From Sarcocystis neurona (taxonomy: Eukaryota; Apicomplexa; Conoidasida; Eucoccidiorida; Sarcocystidae): DNA of 64,000 nucleotides. The DNA lies in contig KL647288.1 of NCBI GenBank assembly GCA_000727475.1, positions 4,335,604 to 4,399,603 of the forward strand, written 5' to 3'. The position numbers and the translations under genes are program-made. Under the pieces are notes generated by a model that did not search any database, was not told the origin of the DNA, and saw only the letters and a program-made list of their open reading frames with translations. How positions within the stretch are numbered: position 1 is the stretch's first letter; the number at the start of each line of letters is the position of its first letter. This document shows, one piece after another, positions 57,900 through 64,000 of this stretch.

Positions 57900-60800
57900 C
57901 TACAGAAGTAGGGAATATATGTATAAAAATTACACGTATGCGTTCGTCTGTCTACTTCACTCTCAGCACCTTCCGCAAACGCGCGCTGCATGTCTTTGCG
58001 GTTTGACCGGTGTGCTCAAAAGGGACACTATACGCTGGCTTAGTCGTATTTTCAAGGCTGGACGTCTTTCGTGAAGTTTCTTCCCCGCATGTCTGCTGGG
58101 CTTTCCACCCGTGCATCATGTATATTTTACCGCACAGAGTAGCATCCACAGACACACACTCGCACACACAGACAGTACAGAGAGGCGTACACCACCATAT
58201 TTGTACGAACGTCTGAAAAGCACTGTTACCCTCTCTGTGGATGAACGCACTTCAGGATATACGTACGTATGTATGCGACGTTGTCCTGCAGAGCGGCCCT
58301 TCCTCACGGCGGGATCGCCGTTTTACGAACACAGCGAGTAGGAAGTCTTTGTCGACCTTCTTTGTCTGGGACGCCTTACCAGGTATTAGCTCGTCAGTGG
58401 GTTTTGTGAGTATAACTCCACGTCTTTTCTGTTGAACTGCGTCATCGGTACAGCCCTGCTTACGTACTGGGAGCTCTCTCGGCGCCTCCACAGACTTGGT
58501 TGTGCTATCTCTGCGGTGCTCATTCGCCGCGGCTGAAAAAACAGTTTCGTTGGGCCTTCTCGTCCGCGTGACTCATTAGCCCGGGCCTTGCCCTCTTGTG
58601 ATTCGGCAGCTATTTTTCTTTCCGCATCTTCGAACCCGGTTTTTTCCATGATGGGTATTTCCTTCTCCACTGGGCGGTGTGACCGTCTGTACGGGTGCAA
58701 CACGCGCGTCCGCTGGCGCTGCAGCGGCTGCCTCAGCCTTTTTTCTGCGCAGTTGTAGGCAGAAGTAAGTTGCCCACCTGCCGCCACGCGCACACACGTC
58801 TGCGTATACGGAGAGGTATCCACGTACATGCAAGCGAATGTTTTATCTGTCTCTTCTGAGATTTCTACCTGTTTCTCCACCAGTATATGTCGATGTACGG
58901 TTTTCTGTACACACGTGTGTGTTTGCATGCCCTTTCGCATGGTGCCGTGAGACAGCTGCTGCATGCGCTCGCGAGCACCGCGGCAAAACGTCCTGGCGCC
59001 GCTGCTGGCTGGGAAAACCCCATGCGGGTTCATCCCCGCTGTATGGTGGCCCCTCGCCTTTTCCGCCTCTCGAGAGGCAGAAAGCTCGGCTCTTCGTCAG
59101 TACATCGTTTCATGGCTACGTTCTTTCTGGACAGCAGCAACCACGTTGCATTGCTGAGACCCATACACAAACGATTCTGACTTGAGGCTTAGCAACAGCA
59201 GCAGCTTGCAGCTTCCTCTCGCTGTCGTCTGCTGCCGCGCTGCACCTCCTCCTCCGCCGCTGCAGCAGCAGCGACATCCCCCCATTCAGACGACCCGGGC
59301 CTCACTTTTGTCTGCGTCCTTGTCTGTATTCGTGTGCATGCATACTGCTGCACAAGCGCTTAGCCGACTTCACCCAGGCACTGCCCATATACATATATAT
59401 ATATATATATGACACGCCTGCGTGCGTCGGGGGGCGTTTCTCTCTCTCTTTTTGTCATTTTGGTGTATGTGTGTGTATGTGTACAAAAGATCTGTCCGTA
59501 TCTGTAGAGTATCTCTGGGGGGCGCCTTTTGTTTTTTTCTGCATGTGGGTCATTGCGGTCACAGGAGGTGTGCGTCTGCACAGGTGCGCGCCGCCGCTAC
59601 GTGCATTTCCTTCGGGGTTGCTGCAGCTGCTGACCGGGCAGTTCGACGGGTTTCAATGCGTCGTGCACCGTGGGAGCTGAGCTACATTTGCTGCGTCGCC
59701 TGACTTCTGTATATTTCTGCTGCCTTGTTGCAGCGAGGTGGAGCCCTCTTCTTTTCGTTTTTTCTGTGTGGCTCACGCGACGCCAGGGCGCTGCTGCTTG
59801 TTCAACAGGGAGCCGCGCCTGCTGTGGGATTCGCTGCTGCTGGCGGTGGGAAACACTTGCTGCCGGCGCCTTGCAGTCTCTCTGTCCTGCTCAGCAGCTG
59901 CTTCCGGTGTGCTACGGCCGTGGAACGCGTGTGCACGAGAGTGAAGGGCAGTGACAGCTGCTTCCCCCCTCCACCAGCAACAGCTGCAGCAACAGCATGC
60001 AGCGGCTTCCACTGTCATCCCACGGCAATTTCTCTGAATCCTCAAGAACAACCCTACATGGATACGTAGAGGCTGAGTACGCATATTCATGCGTACGTGT
60101 GGAGCCGCGAGTGAACGCATAAGGTGGTACGCAGATGCGTGCAGCAGTACTGGCAGCGTCACATCTCCGGTTGTTTCATCAGCAGCAGCAACAGCGTCGT
60201 CTCTGTCCTGTTTCAATAGGGCCTCTCCTGCTCGTCCTCCACCTCCTCCTCGCCCTGCAACAGGTGCCTCAGCAGCGGCTCTCCCGTTCCCTCAGGCTCG
60301 CAGCAGCAACCGCTGCTTCTTAGTGCTGCAGCAGCGGCAGCGGTCGTCGCCGTGTCCTCGACCAGCAGCGACAGCCCCTGCGTTTTCGTCCATTAGGAGC
60401 CGCAGCGTCTTTCTGGGGCAGCAGCAGCAGCACCAGCCGCTTTCTCGTCCAGCAGGAGCAGTAGCGTCTTCCTGTGGCAGCAGCAGCAGCACCAGCAGCA
60501 GCAGCAGCTTCCTCGTCCCGCCTTCGGAGCTTGTGGGTTTGTTTTGTTCTGCGGCAGCGTGTGTGAGAACACTCCGTGCTGCTGTAACTCTGCTGCTGCT
60601 GGTGCTGCTTCGCCGCGTGCAGCGGAATTTTTGAGAAAGTAGCCATCAACCGCTCTGCAGTGTCGCAGGCGGGCCTGGACGCTCTTCGTCGTCTTTTGCT
60701 CCGCGTTTTTTCAGTCTCGGCTTCCTCTGGCATTGCCTTCGTGTCCTTCCTTCGTCGTTTTCTTCCCGTTTCTCTGTCTCTGCGCTTCCTCCCGCTCGTG

Positions 60801-60905
60801 ACGCGGCTTCCCCGAGAGTGTCACTTCTTCTACGCTGCTGCGGCTGCTGTCTCGTCTTGTTCTTCGTTTGCTGAGGTTTCCTTTTTGTCGCGCTTCCGGT
60901 TAAGC
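57900..60905. other. CAG/CTG-rich stretch open on both strands
   Basis: Competing readings prevent a gene call. Plus strand: an exon-like block at 58,290-58,407 (acceptor CCTGCAG, donor GTGAGT) and a 181-residue Ser/Pro/Gln-rich frame at 60,089-60,634. Minus strand: charged frames at 58,386-59,033, 59,773-60,216 and 60,320-60,733. The last starts MPEEAETEKTRSKRRRR and would diverge from the kelch gene across about 170 bases. Triplet repeats read CTG or CAG depending on position, and a TA run lies near 59,394-59,410. Confidence 0.4.
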
Positions 60906-61385
60906 ATGCAACAACAGAGGGAGAATGGGACCGCAGCAGCCTCTTCTGCTTCCTTGGCGCCTCCGCGTGCGTCTCCTGGTGCCGCTGCTGTAGCAGCAGC
61001 TGGCGCAGATCTTTCAGGCAGTAGCCTCGCAGCAGCAACGGCAGGGGGAGGGGGGGGGGGCGGGGCAGGAGCAGGAGCGCCAGACGGCAGTGGAACAGCA
61101 GCAGCAGCGTCCTTCGAAGCGTTCGCCCAGCCCAAGACACTGCAACAAGCCGGCGACGTCCCGCCCCCAAGATTTGGGCATACAACGACAAATGTTGGAA
61201 GTAACCGGGTCGTCTTATTCGGAGGGGCTGTAGGAGGTACACTTCTCTTAGCTTCTCCCTTTTCTTCAATGTTGGCCTTCCAAAAAGACAGCAGCGGCTC
61301 AACGAACAGCGTTAGACGCATACAAATATATTCCTATATATAGATGGTTGTTTATATATATATATATGTACACATGTATATGTAC

Positions 61386-61416
<31 letters not shown>

Positions 61417-64000
61417 AATGCAGCGTTGTATGTATAAATATATATACCTATATGTGTATGTAGGTGTGTCGAGGAAGAGAGGGAGACAGCCAGCCAGACG
61501 CAAACACACATACACACACATGTAGACATATATGCATAGGTCCACATATATATATAATATTCACAGCCACACATATATATACACGTATGTCTATACAAAT
61601 GTCTGTACATACGTGTCGACAGACATATGCCTCCTTTCGGGTTAAAGAAAAGATAATGAGCAACGTGTTCGTCATGAGAGAGAGTGAAAGATTTGCGCCA
61701 CACATCGCCGAGAACTGCGCCGTCTCTTTCGCATGCACCGGGCCAACACTTCCTGCTCCACGCAGAGGCCCACAGAAAAGCAAATAATTTTCTCCATTTT
61801 GACGCGGGTTCCTACGCGTTCTCTCTCTAACGTGAAGGGCGCACTGTTAGCTCTATACGGACAGGGATATGTAGCTATAGAGAGAATTTTTCTTCCTCTC
61901 TCTATATATGTATCTACAGGTACAGACGTGTATATATGTATATATAGAGAGAGAGGTACAAAGAGAGAGAGAGCGAGAGGGTACTACATGTGCGTGCCAC
62001 ATTGCTGTTGCTGCTGCTGATGCCCCCCTTGTCGGTTTATCCATCCGCCCACGGACCTTACCGAGTCGTCGATACATTCGTGTGTCTACAAATACATGCA
62101 TATGCACGCGGACAGCAGAGAGGACCTCTGTTCACAGATAGGTGTATAGATATTGAGAGGAATGGTTTATATGTACGTGTCCAACAAACCTATATATATA
62201 TGTGGGTGGCGAGAGAACCTATCTGTGTATCTATGTACAGAGAGAGAGAGTGCAAGAGGGAACCTATTTATATCTGTCTCAACAGATATGTTTGAAAAGA
62301 GAGAACCTATATATATCTGTATATCTACGTGTATGTCTACGGGTATATATGTAGCAAGAGAGGAAACTTGTGTGTATATATATATATATCCACATGTACA
62401 AACGTATACACAGATGTATGTATATGTGTGTATATATATAGAGAGAGGGTACTACGTGCGTGTGTGTAGGGAGACGTGTGTAGCTGCATTTTGGTGGATG
62501 CACGTGTCAAGGCAGCTGCAGTTCTTCGTTGCTCGGGGATTGCTGCTGCTGCTGATTGCCGACGACACGTGTGTTGTGTTCCTGTAGAACCGCCGCTGCT
62601 GCAGCTCCTCCTCCTTCTCCGCGCAGCTCTTCTGCTCTTGGCCGCGCTATTCCCGTCGCCCTGTGTGTTGCTGCTGCTGCCTCTCAATTACACCACTGGT
62701 GCTGCTGCGTGTGCGCCGCTACACTGCTGCTGCCCCCGTTTCTGCATGCAGCAACAACTGGCCGCGCTCCTACGGCAGCTACTGCTGCTCCGGTGAAGGT
62801 GCCTTCGGGGCAGGGGCCGCTGCTGCTTCTTTGCATACGCACACCGCAGGAGCTGCTGCTGCTGCTGCAGGTCTTCTGCTTCTTCTGCGTATCAGCAACT
62901 GCCAGCAGTGAATCGGCGTCCTGGGGCGTCCTAAGGGGCTCCTGCTGCTGCTGCTGCTCTCCCCCGCCCCCCACCACACTGCTGCTGCTGCGCCTTCTTT
63001 TTCTTCTGATGTTGCGCTGCTGCTGTTACTGCTGTTGCTGCTGCGCACTACCGCTAGTGCCACACTTCCTTGTTCTGTTGGTGTTGCACTGGTGCGGCAT
63101 CTTGACTCGGCTGCACTTCTTGCAACGCGCGCGCGCCGCTGGTTCTTCCCATTTTCCCCGTGCGACGAGCTGCCTGTTTCTTCTCTTCCCCTCCTCCGCT
63201 CGTGATGTAAATCCTTCCCCGGTGCGTCTCTCTGTGAAGTGTCTTCTGCTGCTGCAGCTCGCTCTCCGCGCGCCTCGCCCTCTACGCGCCTCGCTATGTC
63301 TGCGCCTGTGATCCCCTGCTGCGGCTGCTGTCTCTGCACTGCATCGGCGCTGTGTCACTGCTGCTGCAGCTGCTGGGGCCTATTCGATAACGAACGAGAG
63401 CTACGTGTACGACAGCGTCACAAATCGATGGAGCCACCTCTTCGCGGAAAATCCCCCGCCTCCACGTGCGGCGCATGCGGCCTGCTGCGTCGATGCTCTT
63501 CAACTTGTCGTCTTCGGAGGAGCCACAGGCGGTGGCAGCCTCAGCGCCGAAGAGGTCCTTCACATACACCCATCTTTATTCATATATGCACACACACATG
63601 CATAAGCACATACATGTATGTATATATTTTCTCCATTTTCGCGAATATATGTATCGAGTCTCTCTCTATGTATGATCGACCTTCGTGTAGATAGGTTCTC
63701 AGCTTCTCCTTCCCTGTATGCCTCTCGTCTGGGGATCCACACGTACGCAGATACTTATATATATATGTCTGTATTTATATTTTATATGTGTCATAGGATT
63801 TGTTGAATCCCTCCGTATGTGATTTATCTTCGTATAGATAGATACCACACTATTCTGTCTCTTTCTCTTTCTTCCTTCACATCCTTCAAATATATATATA
63901 TATATATGTACATGTGTGTGTACATATATTTTCGTAGATATGTGTATGTGTGTGTATATGTCTTCTACGTTTATGTGTGAGACATCGTTGCAGATAGATA
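60906..64000 (+). CDS. PPKL: kelch-repeat protein phosphatase PPKL, 5' portion
   Basis: The first coding exon, 60,906-61,236, starts MQQQRENGTA and has about 80 Ala/Gly-rich residues. It then enters the first kelch strand motif, PPPRFGHTTTNVGSNRVVLF, with GGAVGG at its end (donor GTACAC). The second exon, 63,370-63,554 (acceptor CTGCTGCAG), joins in phase and reads YSITNESYVYDSVTNRWSHL, then PPPPRAAHAACCVDALQLVV and FGGATGGGSLSAEE. That order, including PRAAHA and GLSAEE-like endings, matches the N-terminal kelch propeller of PPKL/BSL phosphatases, which carry a PP1-like serine/threonine phosphatase domain at the C terminus. That domain lies beyond the right edge, so catalytic identity is inferred. 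In Plasmodium and Toxoplasma PPKL affects cell shape and division. The donor after exon two (GTCCTT) is weak; a TTGCAG acceptor at 63,993 may begin exon three. Confidence 0.75.
61330..62460 (+). repeat. TA, GT and GA microsatellites in the PPKL intron
   Basis: TA runs near 61,354-61,368, a GT run near 61,394-61,416, GA runs near 61,946-61,978, and CATA/TATG mixtures fill the first half of the 2,133-base intron 61,237-63,369. Confidence 0.85.
62540..63369 (+). repeat. CTG triplet tracts in the PPKL intron
   Basis: The second half of the intron is rich in CTG and CTT triplets on the sense strand, ending CTGCTGCAG at the 3' splice site. Long frames on both strands reflect triplet structure. Flanking exons join in phase across it, so it is placed in the intron. 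Confidence 0.75.
63580..64000. repeat. TA/CATA/GT microsatellites at the right edge
   Basis: TA and GT runs (for example near 63,891-63,907 and 63,911-63,922) follow the second PPKL exon and are presumably in its next intron. Confidence 0.8.

Noticed and set aside
62556..63311. 251-residue Cys/Leu-rich plus-strand frame
   Set aside because: A by-product of CTG triplets within the PPKL intron. The flanking kelch exons join in phase across it.
1..64000. tRNA, rRNA, CRISPR and telomere-type repeats
   Set aside because: Looked for B-box-like GGTTCGA words, rRNA-like conserved stretches, spaced direct repeats and TTTAGGG runs by eye; none was convincing. A dedicated search could still find a divergent tRNA.

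Overview
This window is nuclear DNA from a eukaryote, most likely a coccidian apicomplexan and probably an Eimeria-like species. The reasons are: spliced genes with GT-AG introns; an intronless protein with two ApiAP2-type DNA-binding domains; a chromatin protein about 2.5 kb of codons long, crowded with homopolymeric Gln/Ala/Ser runs built on CAG/GCA triplets (the amino-acid repeats known as HAARs in Eimeria); and an alternation of repeat-rich and repeat-poor blocks like the R and P segments described for Eimeria chromosomes. No bacterial features, CRISPR arrays, rRNA or convincing tRNA genes were seen. The species cannot be fixed by eye.

Layout. About 1-6,150 is repeat-rich and holds the 3' part of an unrecognised spliced plus-strand gene (4,044-6,150). 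About 6,150-12,900 is repeat-poor and contains the start of a seven-exon opine (octopine/nopaline-type) dehydrogenase gene. That gene runs to 28,097; its 1,263 bases of coding sequence are spread over 17.9 kb, and all exons join in phase into a 420-residue protein. Its introns (12.9-27 kb) are full of TA/CATA microsatellites, CTG repeats and several distinct minisatellites. About 28,100-34,800 is repeat-poor with no recognised gene. About 34,800-48,000 is repeat-rich: a tentative gene end (37,475-38,402), then a two-exon gene for an SPT2-domain histone-chaperone-like protein of 2,493 residues (38,523-47,210). About 48,000-58,000 is again repeat-poor and contains a single-exon AP2 transcription-factor gene (51,444-53,060) and one tentative small gene. 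From about 58,000 to the right edge the sequence is repeat-rich. It carries CAG/CTG-rich DNA open on both strands and the first two coding exons of a kelch protein very likely to be the PPKL protein phosphatase, which continues past the window.

The recognised genes are not an operon or pathway. They are one metabolic dehydrogenase, one chromatin factor, one transcription factor and one signalling phosphatase, all on the plus strand. A recurring structural theme is that 3' splice sites sit at the end of CTG tracts (CTGCTGCAG), while coding exons carry CAG tracts. The two longest recognised models, the dehydrogenase and the SPT2-like gene, were rebuilt by hand from splice signals and reading-phase agreement; transcript data would be the decisive test.
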